From assembly GCF_002776525.5 (NCBI RefSeq), contig NC_045443.1:39642899-39706898 (forward strand): DNA of 64,000 nt, in the 5' to 3' direction. The stretch comes from Piliocolobus tephrosceles (Eukaryota > Chordata > Mammalia > Primates > Cercopithecidae). The notes under the pieces were generated by a model. It was not told the origin of the DNA. It did not search any database and saw only the letters and a program-made list of their open reading frames with translations. This document shows positions 44,575-56,599 of this stretch, in pieces; the first letter of the stretch is position 1, and each line of letters opens with the position of its first letter. The translations under genes and the position numbers were made by a program.

Positions 44575-44805
44575 TAGCTTTCTCTCTTGGCTCTGTCTCA
44601 TCTTTTGCAAATTATTTAACCTCCCTGAACCTTAATTTCTTTATTTATAAAAGGAGAATATTAATAATGATGATGCTATCATGACAATGATCAAGATAAT
44701 AAAAATACCTACTGTATAGAGTTTTATATTTATTAAGTGAATGAATGTATATAGAGCTCTTAGCACATTGTCTGGAAGATAGTGCTTAGTATATAATTAC
44801 TATTG
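44575..44805 (+). repeat. MIR SINE, near complete
   Basis: gcaaattatttaacctccct, gaaccttaatttctttattt, ataaaaggagaatattaata, aaaatacctactgtatagag, agagctcttagcacattgtc and tggaagatagtgcttagtat. MIR core and 3' half, sense strand. Confidence 0.85.
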
Positions 44806-45763
44806 TATTAATACAAATAGAGAAGAAAGAAAAAATGGGAAAAGGATTTCTCATTTGTTAAGATATACTCAGATCTCTTACTCCTTTTAACCCACATAAC
44901 CCATTTTACAGGAATGTGGATTTTGACGTAGCTGTACTGGTAGCATATGTCCTACAACACTATGGCAATTCAGCCCTCATTTTGGCTATTGAAAGCTAAT
45001 AATTTTCTTCTTAAATAACATAAGGCCAAACCATGAGGATAGGGTCTAGATAGTACACTCCCAAATAATAAAGGGGATTTAAGCAAAAAATAGCAAATAA
45101 AAAATTTGCCATCCTAAAGCCACGAAAAATATTCTTCAGATTTTGTTTGCATAACAGATAACTTCTCAATTTTTTTTCAAGGTACTTAAATAGAAGTTAA
45201 TTAGCTAATAGAATACACATAAAGTGTCACTAAGGCTTGAGGAGGAGTTTAATTGTTGATATGGTCTCTGAGGAATATTTAAAATGTCAAATGGTTTACA
45301 AGATGTTTTGAAGATAATGTTAGTATTAAAGTTACAATTATGTCAAACATAATGAATCAGTCATTACTCATGACAATTACAATACATAGCTCTGCTATTG
45401 CCTGTAATTGCACATATTTATTTTATAATTTAACACCAAAGGAAACTGTGAACATACCTTAAAGATTTAAATGTAGCTTCAATAAAGAAAAATTATTCTA
45501 AATAAATATACAGTAGAATAGTAAAGTCTTCAACAATTTACTTGTGATATTTGGCATATCAAAGATTTGTTGTTACTACTCTGGTTAAAAATAAGTGATT
45601 TTCACTTTCAACTTTGGAATTTATATTCTGAAATCTTTTTGCATTTTAAAAGTAGCTTGAATTCTCTCTTTCTCTCTCTTTGTTGTAGAAGGCTCTTCTG
45701 TCTCTCAGACACAGATACAGAAACACATACCCACACACCAACACAGATTTCTCTCCAAAGATG
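44806..45763. other. No gene recognised
   Basis: AT-rich. Frames at 45567-45764 (plus) and 45608-45877 (minus) are influenced by CT- and CA-rich patches at about 45665-45740. Confidence 0.45.
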
Positions 45764-45812
45764 AATTCTGTTCTGTCTGTCTGTCCATCCATTCATCCAT
45801 CCATTTATCCTG
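45764..45812 (+). repeat. (TCTG)n / (TCCA)n simple repeat
   Basis: tctgtctgtctgtccatcca followed by more ATCC units. Confidence 0.88.
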
Positions 45813-46294
45813 AGTAACATTAAAGAGTTATTTTTCATATAATAACATGGACACAATTCAAAATTTTTAGTTTCCAATTCGACCTAAGTGCAAATGAAGA
45901 CTAACAGGAGGATCTAAGTTGTTTAATTCTGGAGTACATTATGAAGTAGATATGATATGGTTATATAAAAGAATTTCACCAATAACCTTTAGAAAGCAGC
46001 ATTCCCAGTGTGAATGAGAGTGGGAAAAATATTCAGGAATGAGAAGTTTGTATTACATTGTAAAGTCCTTCCATAGTGATGATGAAAGGTGGGGAGGAAG
46101 CTGTAAAATGTTCTCTTCCTGAGGGTACAGTAGAAAGCGTTGTGGGTAGGTAGCCTCTCTGGTGAGACAGGCTTCTTTTTCCCTGTCCCTCTTATTTTTT
46201 GACTGAAATGGAAGATACTGGAAAGTAATATTATATGTGGAATCACAAACATTAGATGTGAAATCCGGTAAATCTGCATGAGAACACCTTTTTA
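45813..46294. other. No gene recognised
   Basis: Single-copy-looking sequence. The minus frame at 45989-46279 has no domain. Confidence 0.45.
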
Positions 46295-46450
46295 TTACTT
46301 TCTAGCTGTGTGATAGTGGGTGAGTCACTTAACTTCTCAGAGCCTCAGTTTCCTGAAAGTTATAAAATGGACTCATATTAAGCTCAAATTAGATGGTATG
46401 TAGGAAAATGTGGTAAAACTAAAACAATAGAAATGTTATTTGTTATTATT
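46295..46450 (+). repeat. MIR SINE core
   Basis: tttctagctgtgtgatagtg, ggtgagtcacttaacttctc, agagcctcagtttcctgaaa and later a gttattattaatggtta end. Sense strand. Confidence 0.85.
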
Positions 46451-46580
46451 AATGGTTATGACCCAAAATTATGGCCATTTCCTAAAAAACAATTAGTAAT
46501 CCAAGGTCCCTATTGCCTTTCTCTCACCCTTAACGCTCAAACGAAGGCAAGCAGAACACCTGAACCAACTGAACTTGTCA

Positions 46581-46919
46581 GGCTGGGCAGGCGTGGTGGC
46601 TCACACCTGTAATCCCAGCACTTTAGGAGTCCAAGGCAGGTGGATCACTTGAGGTTAGGAGCTCTAGACTAGCCTGGCCAACATGGTGAAACCCCATCTC
46701 TACTAAAAGTACAAAAATTAGCAGGGCATGGTGGCACGCCTATACTCCTAGCTACCTGGGAGGCTGAGGCAGGAGAATCACTTGAACCTGGGAGGTGGAA
46801 GTTGCAGTGAGCTGAGGTCACACCACTGGAATCCAGCTTGGGTGACACAGCAAGACTCCAGCTCAAACAAACAAACAAACAAACAAACAAACAAAAAACC
46901 AAACCACCAACAAAAAAAA
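46581..46919 (+). mobile_element. Alu (AluS-like) with (CAAA)n tail
   Basis: Starts ggctgggcaggcgtggtggc. Tail is caaacaaacaaacaaac and A-rich sequence to about 46919. Target-site duplication about gtcagg at 46577-46582 and 46922-46927, short and partly overlapping the Alu start. Confidence 0.93.
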
Positions 46920-46993
46920 ACGTCAGGTTATCATGCTGCACAGATATTGTCCATTGTAAAGACTGGTATCTTATAATGATGAAGTTCCTTTGT

Positions 46994-47853
46994 ATTAGGG
47001 CTCTCCAGAGGGACAGAACTAATATATGAAATGGAGTTTATTAAGGAGAACTGACTTACATGATCACAAGATGAAGCCCCACACTAGGCCATCTTAAAGC
47101 TGAGGAGCAAGGAAGCCAGTAGTGGCTCAGTCCAAGTCCCAAAGCTTCAAAAGTAGGGAAGCTGACAGTGCAGGCTTCAGACTGTGTCTAACGGCCTGAA
47201 AACCCCTGACAAACCACTGGGGTATGTTCAAGAGTCTAAGAGCCAAAGAACCTGAGGTCTGATGTTTAAGGACAGGAAGCACTCAGCTCCAGAGAGAGAT
47301 GAAATCAGAAGACTCAGGAGGCAGCTTATCCCACCTTTTTCCACCTGCTTTTGTTCAAGCCGCGCCGGCAGCCAATTGGATGGTGCCCACCCGGATTGAG
47401 GGTGGGTCTTTCTCTCCTACTGACTCAGGTGTTAATTTCCTCTGGCAGGCCAGGCGCGGTGGCTCCCGCCTGTTATCCCAGCGCTTTGGGAGGCTGAGGC
47501 GGGCGGATCACGAGGTCAGGAGATCAAGACCATCCTGGCGAACACGGTGAAACCCTGTCTCTACTAAAAATACAAAAAATTAGCCAGGCGTGGTGGCGGG
47601 CACCTGTAGTCCCAGCTACTCAGAGGCTGAGGCAGGAGAATGGCGGGAACCCGGGAGGCGGAGCTTGCAGCGAGCCGAGATGGCGCCACTGCACTCCACC
47701 CTGGGCGACAGAGCCAGACTCCGTCTTAAAAAAAAAAAAAAAAAAAATTTTTTTCTGGCAACACCCTCACAGACACACCCAGAAACAACACTTTATCAGC
47801 TCTCTAGGTATCCTTCAATCCAGTCAAGTTGATACATGATATTAATCAGCATA
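46994..47853 (-). mobile_element. Solo LTR, interrupted by an AluY
   Basis: Plus strand begins tgtattagggctctccagag, then aactaatatatgaaatggag, a ctgaggagcaaggaagccag block, agggaagctgacagtgcagg, gccaattggatggtgcccac, tgagggtgggtctttctctc, and after the Alu caacaccctcacagacacac, ccttcaatccagtcaagttg and attaatcagca. Ends TG...CA. This is an endogenous-retrovirus-type LTR in reverse orientation; on the minus strand its AATAAA signal (plus tttatt at about 47037) lies near its 3' end. I do not assign the subfamily. No internal retroviral region is attached. Confidence 0.8.
47448..47747 (+). mobile_element. AluY inside the LTR
   Basis: ggccaggcgcggtggctccc, gatcacgaggtcaggagatc, accatcctggcgaacacggt and ggagcttgcagcgagccgag are AluY states. 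A 20-base A tail. Target-site duplication aatttcctctggca at 47434-47447 and aatttttttctggca at 47746-47760. Low divergence. Confidence 0.96.
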
Positions 47854-48468
47854 TCCTGGATCTTAAACTGTTTAAGTGTACACATATATGCCAGTTGGGT
47901 GAACCAGTACACTTTTTCCAAATACACACATCTACTCAACCATATAAAGACTTCCATTTTTGGTGATTGAAAATATTCATTTTCTTTGACCTAGGAGACA
48001 CTATTTTGGAACATTTTGAATGACATTTTTATGGTTCATGCTGAAGGAGAGCTTCAGAGGCCAAACATATTATAGGAATGGCCTTTTAGAATTTTGCTGT
48101 CTCTCTTTTTTTTTTTTTTTTTCAGATGGGATCCAAGGTAACAGGCCTTGATGTGACTTTTTCTCTACTGGCATCTTTATGATGATGAAGTTCCACCATA
48201 TGTTGGTGGTTCCCTTCCATCTGTCTGGGGATCCAGCATGGGGTTGGAAACCCCAGCCAAGCTACTTTTAGGAGCAAATACACAATATAAAGACTTTCCA
48301 TTTCCTCTCATTTTGTTTTCTCTTTTGTTTCTCATTATGTAAATTCCAGAAAACTAATCATGCAGTAGAACAGGACAAGCAGAGCCGTTTTGGTCAGAGT
48401 TCTTAATTCATCTGTGTTAGATGCCTAAGGCTATAGTCTGGCGTTGTATTCTAATGTCTTGAGAAGCT
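47854..48468. other. No gene recognised
   Basis: Single-copy-looking sequence with a T run at about 48107-48122. Confidence 0.45.
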
Positions 48469-48494
48469 GGGGGGGGTTTGGGGGGGGTAGGGGG
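48469..48494 (+). repeat. G-tract with G-quadruplex potential
   Basis: Eight G at 48469-48476, three T, eight G at 48480-48487, TA, five G at 48490-48494. Four or more G-triplets are available within 26 bases. Confidence 0.9.
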
Positions 48495-48904
48495 TTATTG
48501 AATACATTCCAGAATATCTTTGATTTAGTAAGAAAAAATATCAGGCCGAGAATATTTCAGGATACAGTGCTGAGAACAGAGTACTGGAATTAGCCACTCT
48601 AGGAAAAAAGGAGTTAGCCTTGTTATAGGAGTTTAAAGACTGAAACACTTTAAACAAGGTCCTTGTATATCAGAGCACTTTCCTTCTGGTATTCTTGTTA
48701 GTTTAATTAACCCATGATAAAATTCTGGATTTTAGTAAATCTGATTCCTGATTAATATTTTTTTCCTGAAAACTCTCTGCCAGGTAATTTTTGGGGGGAC
48801 TGGAGCGAATGCCCTGCTTTTCTCTCTTTTCTATTTTCAAAACTCTTTTCCTAAGCTGGACTATTTGAATCCCATCTCCAGCTCTCAACTATCCACCATG
48901 TAAT
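48495..48904. other. No gene recognised
   Basis: Spacer. The minus frame at 48703-48888 has no domain. Confidence 0.4.
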
Positions 48905-49088
48905 ATGAGCTGGACATAATGTTAGAGGCACTTATCATGCCTTTTCCTATTTTAGTCTCATAGCAATTCTGGGTGCAGATGCTATTATTTATTCCTATTT
49001 TATAGAAAAGAAAATTGAGGTATAGGGATTAAATAAATGGCCCAAGGCCACTCTGCTAGTAAGTGGTAAAGCAGGGATCGACCCACTG
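48905..49088 (-). repeat. MIR SINE, near complete
   Basis: attttagtctcatagcaatt, gctattatttattcctattt, tatagaaaagaaaattgagg, aaatggcccaaggccactct and gctagtaagtggtaaagcag. MIR landmarks in reverse. Confidence 0.88.
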
Positions 49089-49305
49089 GAATGCCTTTTC
49101 CTTGGGGTCCTAAGACCTGCATAGTCCTTAGTCAGAAGGAGATGAAAGAGCCTATTTGACAGCTCAGGTAACTCAGTTCCAACTCAAGTTTGTTGTATCA
49201 CTCTTGCTTCCTTTACACATTTCTGCCTTGTTCGTGAGAACTCCTGTTCCCAGATTTTTTTGTCATAGTTCCCATAACTGTGGTTCTATCTTATTCCCTA
49301 TACTA

Positions 49306-49552
49306 GGGTTTCTTAACAGTGACTTTTTTTTTTTGAGCTCCATAGTTCTTTTTCGTATGTGTATGTGTGTGTGTGGGTTGGTGGGGGGCTTGGGGATGGG
49401 GCTGTTCTGTCAATTCTCGTTCAGTAGCATAACTGGGCTTTATCTGCTAGATGTCAGTAGTACCCCCAGATATGACAACCAAAGTGTCTCCAGACATCAC
49501 TACGTGTCCCTGCGGTGGGGAGTGGAGGTGGTCAGCCTTGGTTTGGAACCCC
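49306..49552 (-). mobile_element. MER20-type (hAT-Charlie) DNA element
   Basis: Read on the plus strand: agggtttcttaacagtgact at the left end, a gtgtgtgtgtgggttggtgg expansion, ctgctagatgtcagtagtac, tatgacaaccaaagtgtctc and cagacatcactacgtgtccc, ending ggtttggaacccc. This is the reverse complement of MER20. The 168-residue plus frame at 49156-49662 covers this element and is not a gene. Confidence 0.85.
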
Positions 49553-50754
49553 TATCTTATACCAACATTCCTGACTGCCGGTTACATTGTCTTGCTCAGA
49601 CTGAGACTCTGCCTTGCAAAACACTAGTCCTGAATGTCAGTTCTGTGCCTGGACCCTCTTAGCACCACACCTCTGTGACACTAGCCACTTTCTGGAATCA
49701 CTGCGTATTTTCTGGTTCTGGACTCCTCATCAGCATGCATCTGTCCCTGGGGCACCTATCCGCAGGCACCTAACCTGATGATAAATTCTTACGAGACACC
49801 TCGTTCTCTGATTTGTGCTAAGCTCCCCGAATGGACTCCCTCTGGTTGCCTCTACAGCTCCATCATGTCTTGTCTGAGTTAATTTGTTCTATGGTATTGA
49901 TGACTGAGCCTTAAGTCTGCTCTGATTCAGCCTTTGTCTCTCTGAGGGCTGCTGCTCTAGAGTTAGTTCAAATGAACTCTCCACTTTGACTATATTTGAA
50001 ATTCCACCTTTGATATAGAGGAGAATCAGGTAAATTTCCAAGTCGTGGGAAAGGCAAAAATTTGTGTAGTCAATTTTTCTCTTGAAAATTGCCTATGAAA
50101 AAGCTAGTGAAGACCATCAATTTCATCTTTCACTAAGTCCAACCCAGTTATAATCTTCTCCAGCATTGGGAAATATTCCTGTAATTTAATTCAAAATGAA
50201 AGGATTTTTAAATAATAGAATTATATTCACTATGACAAGAAATGTATACCATGAGAGCATTTGGGAACTAAGACTGAATAATTAATGGCATTTTCACCTC
50301 TTGCCTCTTACACTAACTTTACGTAGGGCCCTGGTTTCCAAGTAGAAGCAGGAATGGAGTCACATGGAACAATGATTCCTGTGGTTTCTCTCTTTTCTTT
50401 CTTTTACTTTCACTGTTGTTGTTGAATATAAATATGTTGCTAAATACATAGGGTGCCATTGTTTTGTAACTGACTATTTCCTGGGAGCAGTACAAAAGAA
50501 GGAAGCAAGAAAGATTTTGCTAGTGCATATCAGCATTAGCGAGACAGTGATTTTCAAACCTTCTTCCCAAGGAGCCCAAGGAGTTCCTCAGAGGAGCTTC
50601 AGGCTGTTGGGACAGGATAGTGCTTGTTTCGATAACAGAAGTTCTGCTTTCTTTTCCCTTTTGCTTTTCAAAATTTTGTATAAAATTTAATGTGAACAAT
50701 AGATTCAATGGCTAAAAAACCATTAAATTGTGCAAAACACTCAGACTCAGCCAC
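49553..50754. other. No gene recognised
   Basis: Mixed composition, single-copy-looking. The minus frame at 50520-50708 has no domain. Confidence 0.45.
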
Positions 50755-51690
50755 ATTGTTGATATTTATTTTTCTAATTCATGGTTTGCTTTTTATTTCA
50801 TGCTTTGATTCACATGAGCATATCCATGCACACTCAATAGTTTCTAAGCATTTTGAAAACAAAATGTAATCATACTTTATATTCTAAGCATAACTTTTTT
50901 ATGTATCAATTTATTGTCATTTTTGCATGTCAGAACATATAAAATGATTTTGTGACATTCAATAATATGATACCACAATGGATAAGTATTCAGTGCTGTA
51001 TTTCAGACAATGCAGCAAAAGTTTTTCCCATACATACTAAGTATTTTTTCAGGATAGATTCTGAGAAGCAGAGCTTAATAGTCGAAGGTCTGTACATTTA
51101 AACTTTTCATAGAGACTTTCAAGTTACACTAATAAAGAGGGATCTAATTTAAAATTATACTGGTAGTATGAGTTTTCTCTATACCAATACCCTAGGCAAA
51201 ACTGATTATTAATAATCAATTTAATTTTTACTAAGCAATCGGGTGAAAACATTGTTATTTTTGTTTAATTTTCCTGATCATTAGTGAAGTATTTTACCTT
51301 TTAAAATACTGACTAGTCACTTAAATTTCTTCTGTGAGTTACTTTTCCACATACTTAGCTCATTTTTTCTGCTTGGTTGCTTAACATTTCGTATTAATTT
51401 TCAGAAACTGTTTTCTAAATACTTTTTTCCCCAGTTGCTTGTATCGTATATATTGTATTATAGTCTGTCGCTCACCTTCTCACTTTATCATTTCTTTAAC
51501 TGTTTAGTAGTAAGGATGTATGTATTCAAACCTCTCATTTTTTAAATCTCATTTTAAAGGGATGTATTTTGCTTAGAAGGCCTTCTGTGTTATAGTCTTT
51601 CAAAAATATCCTTTTAAAATAGTATTTTATATTGCATTTTGTTTTGTTTAGACATTACTTTTGCACATGGCACGAATCTGACTCTGTTCT
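50755..51690 (-). repeat. L1ME-type LINE remnant, antisense
   Basis: aggatagattctgagaagca, later tttcctgatcattagtgaag, ttaaatttcttctgtgagtt, and tttgcttagaaggccttctg are diverged forms of an old L1M ORF2 3' part in reverse. No open frame survives. Confidence 0.68.
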
Positions 51691-51746
51691 TCAAAATATA
51701 GCCTGTGTTTTAGATTGCTTTTCAAATAATTTTTATTTCCTTACTC

Positions 51747-52424
51747 TTTGAGTCTGTCAGTGATGCTATAACAAAACACCTGAGATGGACAATTTATAAA
51801 GAACTGAAATTTATTTCTCACCGTTCTAGAGGCTGAGAAATCCAAGAGCAAAGCATCAGCAGGTTTTGTGTCTGGGGAGGGAACCAGTCTCTGCTTCCAG
51901 GATGGTGCCTTGAACATTGCTTCCTATGAATGGAAGCTGTGTCCTCACGCAGCAGATGAGACAGACTCAGTGCCATAAGCCCTTTTATAAGGCACTAAGC
52001 ACTCATTACTTAATCACCCCCTAAAGACTTCACCTCTTAATATTTTCATATTGATGATTAAATTTCAACATGTGGGCTGGGTATGGTGGCTCACACCTGT
52101 AATCCCAGCACTTTGGGAGGCTGAGGCAGGTGGATAACTTGAGGTCAAGAGTTTGAGACCATCCTGGACAACAAAAGGAAACCTCATCTCTACCCAAAAA
52201 ACTCAAAAATTAGCCAGGCATGTTGGCACCTGCCTGTAATCCCAGCTACTTGGGAGGCCGAGGTGGGAGAATTGCTTGGACACAGGAGGCGGAGGCTGCA
52301 GTGAGCTGAGATCACACCACTACACTTCAGCCTAAGTGACAGAGTGAATCTGTCTCAAAAGAAAAAAAAAGATTCAACATGTGAATGTTGGAGGACATGT
52401 TTAGACCATTGCACCTATTGAATT
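51747..52424 (-). mobile_element. MaLR (MST/MLT1-type) LTR, interrupted by an Alu
   Basis: Plus strand: gagtctgtcagtgatgctat, aacaaaacacctgagatgga, caatttataaagaactgaaa, ttatttctcaccgttctaga, ggctgagaaatccaagagca, catgtgaatgttggaggaca and tttagaccattgcacc at the end. This is an ERVL-MaLR LTR in reverse orientation. Confidence 0.85.
52075..52371 (+). mobile_element. Alu inside the MaLR LTR
   Basis: Starts ggctgggtatggtggctcac, ends in aaaagaaaaaaaaa. Target-site duplication tttcaacatgtg at about 52063-52074 and attcaacatgtg at 52372-52383. Confidence 0.95.
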
Positions 52425-52523
52425 CACATGCCACATTTCTTATCTTTTACATTTCTACATATAATTGGTAAACTCTGAACTTTGTATTATTTTTTTACTT
52501 TTAAATTTTATTCAATAGTTCTA
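52425..52523. other. AT-rich spacer before L1
   Basis: Contains the left flank of the L1 that follows (about caatagttctattagg at 52512-52527). Confidence 0.5.
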
Positions 52524-52771
52524 TTAGGTTTTTTTTTTAGCCTCAAACACAATAGATTTTATTTTTACTTATTTCAATACGTTTTTGGGGAACAGGTGGT
52601 GTTTGGTTACATGGATAAGTTCCTTAGTGGTGATTTCTAAGATTTTGCTGCACCTGTCACCTGTGCAGTGTACACTGTATCCAATGTGTAGTTTTTTATC
52701 CCTCCCCGCAGCCCTTTCCCCTAGTCCCTAAAGTCCATTGTGTCATTCTTATGCCTTTGCATCCTCATAGC

Positions 52772-55700
52772 TTAGCTCCCACTTATAAGTGAGAACATAC
52801 GATGTTTAGTTTCCCATTCCTGAATTACTTCACTTAGAATAATGGTCTCCAATTCCATCCAGGTTACTGTGGATGCCATTATTTCATTCCTTTTTGTGGC
52901 TCAGTAGTATTCCATGGTGTGTGTGTGTGTGTATCATAATTTCTTTATCCACTCATTGATTGATGGCCATTTGGGTTGGTTTCATATTTTTGCAATTGCG
53001 AATTGTGCTGGTGTAAACATGGGTGTGCAAGTATCTTTTTCGAATAATGACTTCTTTTCCTCTGGGCAGATACTCAGCAGTGGGATTGCTGGATCAAGTA
53101 GTAGTTCTACTTTTAGTTCCTTAAGGAATCTTCACATTATTTTCCATAGTGGTTATACTAGTTTACATTCCACCAGCAGTGTAAAAGTGTTCCATTTTTA
53201 CCACATCCATGCCAACATCTGTTATCGTTTCATTTTTTGATTATGGCCATTCTTGCAAGAGTAAGGTGGCATCGCATTGTGATTTTGATTTGCATTTCCC
53301 TGATCATAAGTGATATTGAGCAGTTTTTCATACGTTTGTTGGCCATTTGTATGTCTTCTTTTGAGACTTGTCTATTCATGTCCTTAGCCTACTTTTTGAT
53401 GGGGTTGTTTTTCTCTTGCTGATTTGTTACAGTTCCTTGTACATTCTGGATATTAGTCCTTTGTTGGAAGTATAAATTGCAAAGATTTTTCTCCCACTCT
53501 GTGGATTGTCTGTTTACTCTGTTAATTGTTTCTTTTGCTGTGCAGAAACTTTTTTAGTTTAATTAAGTCCCATCTGTTTATCTTTGTTTTTGTTATATTT
53601 GCTTTTGGGTTCTTGGTCTTGAAGTCTTTGCTTAAGCCAATGTCTAAAAGGGTTTTTCCAGTGTTATCTTCTAGAATTTTTGTGGTTTCAGGTCTTAGAT
53701 TTAAGTATTTGATCTATCTTGAGTTGCTTTTGTATAAGGTAAGAGATGAGGATCCAGTTCCATTCTTCTACATGTGGCTAGCCAGTCATCCCAGCACCAT
53801 TTATTGAATAGGGTATCCTTTCCTCACTTTATGTTTTTGTTTGCTTTGTTCAATATCAGTTGGCTGTAAGTACTGGGCTTTATTTCTGGGTTTTCTATTC
53901 TGTTCTATTGGTCTATCTGCCTAGTTTTATACCAGTACCATGCTGTTTTGGTGACTATGGCCTTATAATGTAGTTTAAAGTCAGATAATGTGAAGCCTCC
54001 AGATTTGTTCTTTTTGCTTAGCCTTTCTTTGGCTATGCGGACTCTTTTCATTCCATATGAATTTTAGGACTTTTTTTTTCTAGTCCTGTAAAGAATGATG
54101 GTGATATTTTGATGGGAATTGCATTGAATTTGTAGATTGCTTTTGGCAGTATGGTCATTTTTTGGAATGTTGAGTCTACCTATCCATGAGCATGAGATGT
54201 GTTTCCATTTGTTTGTGTCATCAGTGATTTCTTTCAGCAGTGTTTTGTAGTTTTCCTTGTAGATCTCTTTCACTTCCTTAGCTAGGTATATTCCTAAGTA
54301 TTTTATTTTGTTTTATTTTTTGCAGCTATTGTGTAAGGGGTTGAGTCTTTGATTTGATTCTCAGCTTGGTTGCTGTTGTTGTATAGCAGGGCTACTGATT
54401 TATGTACATTAATTTTGTATCCTGAAACTTTGCTGAATTTATTTATAAGTTCTAGGAGTTTTTTGGAGGAGTCCTTAGGGTTTTCTAGGTATATGATCGT
54501 ATCATCAGCAAACAGTGACAGTTTGACTTCCTCTTTTCCAATCTGCATGGGCTTTATTTCTGTTGCTAATCTGATGGCTCTGGCTAGGATTTCCAATACT
54601 GTGTTGAATAGAAGTGGTGAGAGTGAGCATCCTTGTTGTGTTCCAGTTCTTAGGGGGAATGTTTTCAGCTTTTTCCCATTCAGTATAATGTTGACTGTGG
54701 GTTTGCCATAGATGGCTTTTATTACATTAAGGTATGTATGTCCCTTCTATGCTGATTTTGCTGAGGGTTTTAATCATAACATGATGCCGGATTTTGTAAA
54801 ATGCTTTTTCTGCATCTATTGAGATGATCATGTGATTTTTGTTTTTAATTCTGTTTATGTGGTATATCACATTTATTGACTTGTGTATGTTAAACCATCC
54901 CTACATTCCTCGTATGAAACCCACTTGATCATGAAACCCACTTGATCATGGTGGATTATCTTTTTGATATGCTATTTGATTTGGTTTGCTAGTATTTTGT
55001 TGAGGATTTTTGCATCTATGTTCATTAGGGATATTGGTCTCTAGTTTTCTTTTTTCGTTATGTCCTTTCCTGGTTTTGGTGTTAGGGTGACACTGGCTTC
55101 ATAGAATGATTTAAGGAGGATTTCCTCTTTTTCTGTCTTATCAGATAGTGTCAATAGAATTGGTACCAATTCTTTGAATGTCTGATAGAATTCAGCTGTT
55201 AATCCATCTGGTCCTGGACTTTTTTTGTTTGCAATTTTTTTTTATTGCCATTTCAATCTCACTGCTGGCTATTGGTCTGTTCAGTTTCTATTTCTTCCTG
55301 GTTTAATCTGGGAGGGTTGTATATTTCCAGAAATTTACCGATTTCCTCTAGGTTTTCTAGTTTGTTTGCATAAAGGTGTTCATAGTAGCATTGAATGATC
55401 TTTTATATTTCTGTGGTATCATTTGTAATATCTCCCATTACATTTCTAATGGAGCTTATTTGGATCTTCTCTCTTCTTTTCTGGTTAATCTTGCTAACGA
55501 TCTATCAATTTTATTTTTTTTCAAAGAACCAGCTTTTGGTTTCATTTACTTTTTGAAGTTTTTTGTTTCAATTTATTTAATTCTGCTCCAATCTTGGTTA
55601 TTTCCTTTCTTCTGCTGGGTTTGGGTTTGGCTTGTTTTTGTTTCTCTAGTTCCTTGAGATGTGACCTTAGATTCTGTGCTCTTTCAGACTTTTTGATGTA

Positions 55701-56599
55701 GGCATTTAAGGCTATGAACTTTCCTCTTTGCACTGTCTTTGCTGTATCCCAGAGGTTTTGATAGGTTGTGTTGCTATTATTCAGTTCAAAGAATTTTTAA
55801 ATTTCCATCTTGATTTCATTGTTGACTTAGTGATCATTCAGGAGTAGGTTATTTAATTTCCATGTATTTGCATGGTTTTGAGGGTTCCTCTTGGAGTTGA
55901 TTTCTAGTTTTATTCAACTGTGGTCTGAGAGAGTACTTGATATAATTTCAGTTTTCTCAAATTTATTGAGACTTATTTTGTGGCCTATCATATGGTCTAT
56001 CTTAGAAAAAGTTCCGTGTGCTGATGAATAGAATGTACAGTCTATAGTTGTTGGGTAGAATATTCTGTAAATATCTATTAAGTCAATTTTTTCCAGGATA
56101 TAGTTTGAATCCATTGCTTCTTTGTTGACTTTCTGTCTTGATGACCTGTCTAGTGCTGTCAGTGGAGTATTGAAGTCTCCCAAATTATTGTGTTGCTATC
56201 TATCTCATTTCTTAGCTCTGGTAGTAATTATTTTATGAATTTGGGAGCTCCAGTGTTAGATAGATATATATTTAGGATTGTGATATTTTCCTGTGGGACA
56301 AGTCCTTTTATCATCATATAGTGTTCCTCTTTGTCTTTTTAAATTGCTGTTGCTTTAAAGCTTGTTTTGTCTGATATAAGAATAGCTACTTCTGCTGGTT
56401 TTTAGTGTCCATTTGCATGGAATATCTTTTTCCACCCCTTTACCTTAAGTTTATGTGAGTCCTTATGTATTAGGTGAGTCTCTTGAAGACAGAAGATAGT
56501 TGGTTGGTGAATTCTTATCCGTTCTGCCATTCTGCATCTTTTAAGTGGAGCATTTAGGCCATTTACATTGAACATTAGTATTGAGATGTGAGGTACCAT
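52772..56599 (-). pseudogene. L1 ORF2 (endonuclease/reverse transcriptase), near full length, broken
   Basis: The minus strand starts at 56599 with the ORF2 endonuclease front (HISILMFNVNGLNAPLKRCR, then FCLQETHLIHKDSHKLK). The end is at 52772, where the C-terminal frame (VTWMELETIILSEVIQEW... KHRMFSLISGS) meets a TAA. The span of 3828 bases equals about 1275 codons plus a stop, the usual ORF2p size. Landmarks between are the GDFNTPLTALDRS endonuclease block at about 56130-56183 and the reverse-transcriptase FADD at 54501-54512, still intact. The frame is broken many times, one break being a 17-bp tandem duplication at 54914-54947. ORF2p cuts DNA and reverse transcribes L1 RNA at the target; this copy cannot be made as one protein. 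Confidence 0.9.
54914..54947 (+). repeat. 17-bp tandem duplication in L1 ORF2
   Basis: atgaaacccacttgatc occurs twice, at 54914-54930 and 54931-54947. Being 17 bases it shifts the ORF2 frame. Confidence 0.95.

Noticed and set aside
49156..49662. 168-residue plus-strand open frame
   Set aside because: It covers a MER20-type DNA element and a TG expansion. No domain, and the repeat match explains the sequence.
52914..53807. Plus-strand frames rich in Phe, Leu and Ile, looking like membrane proteins
   Set aside because: They are antisense readings of L1 ORF2; the A-rich sense strand of L1 gives hydrophobic antisense frames.
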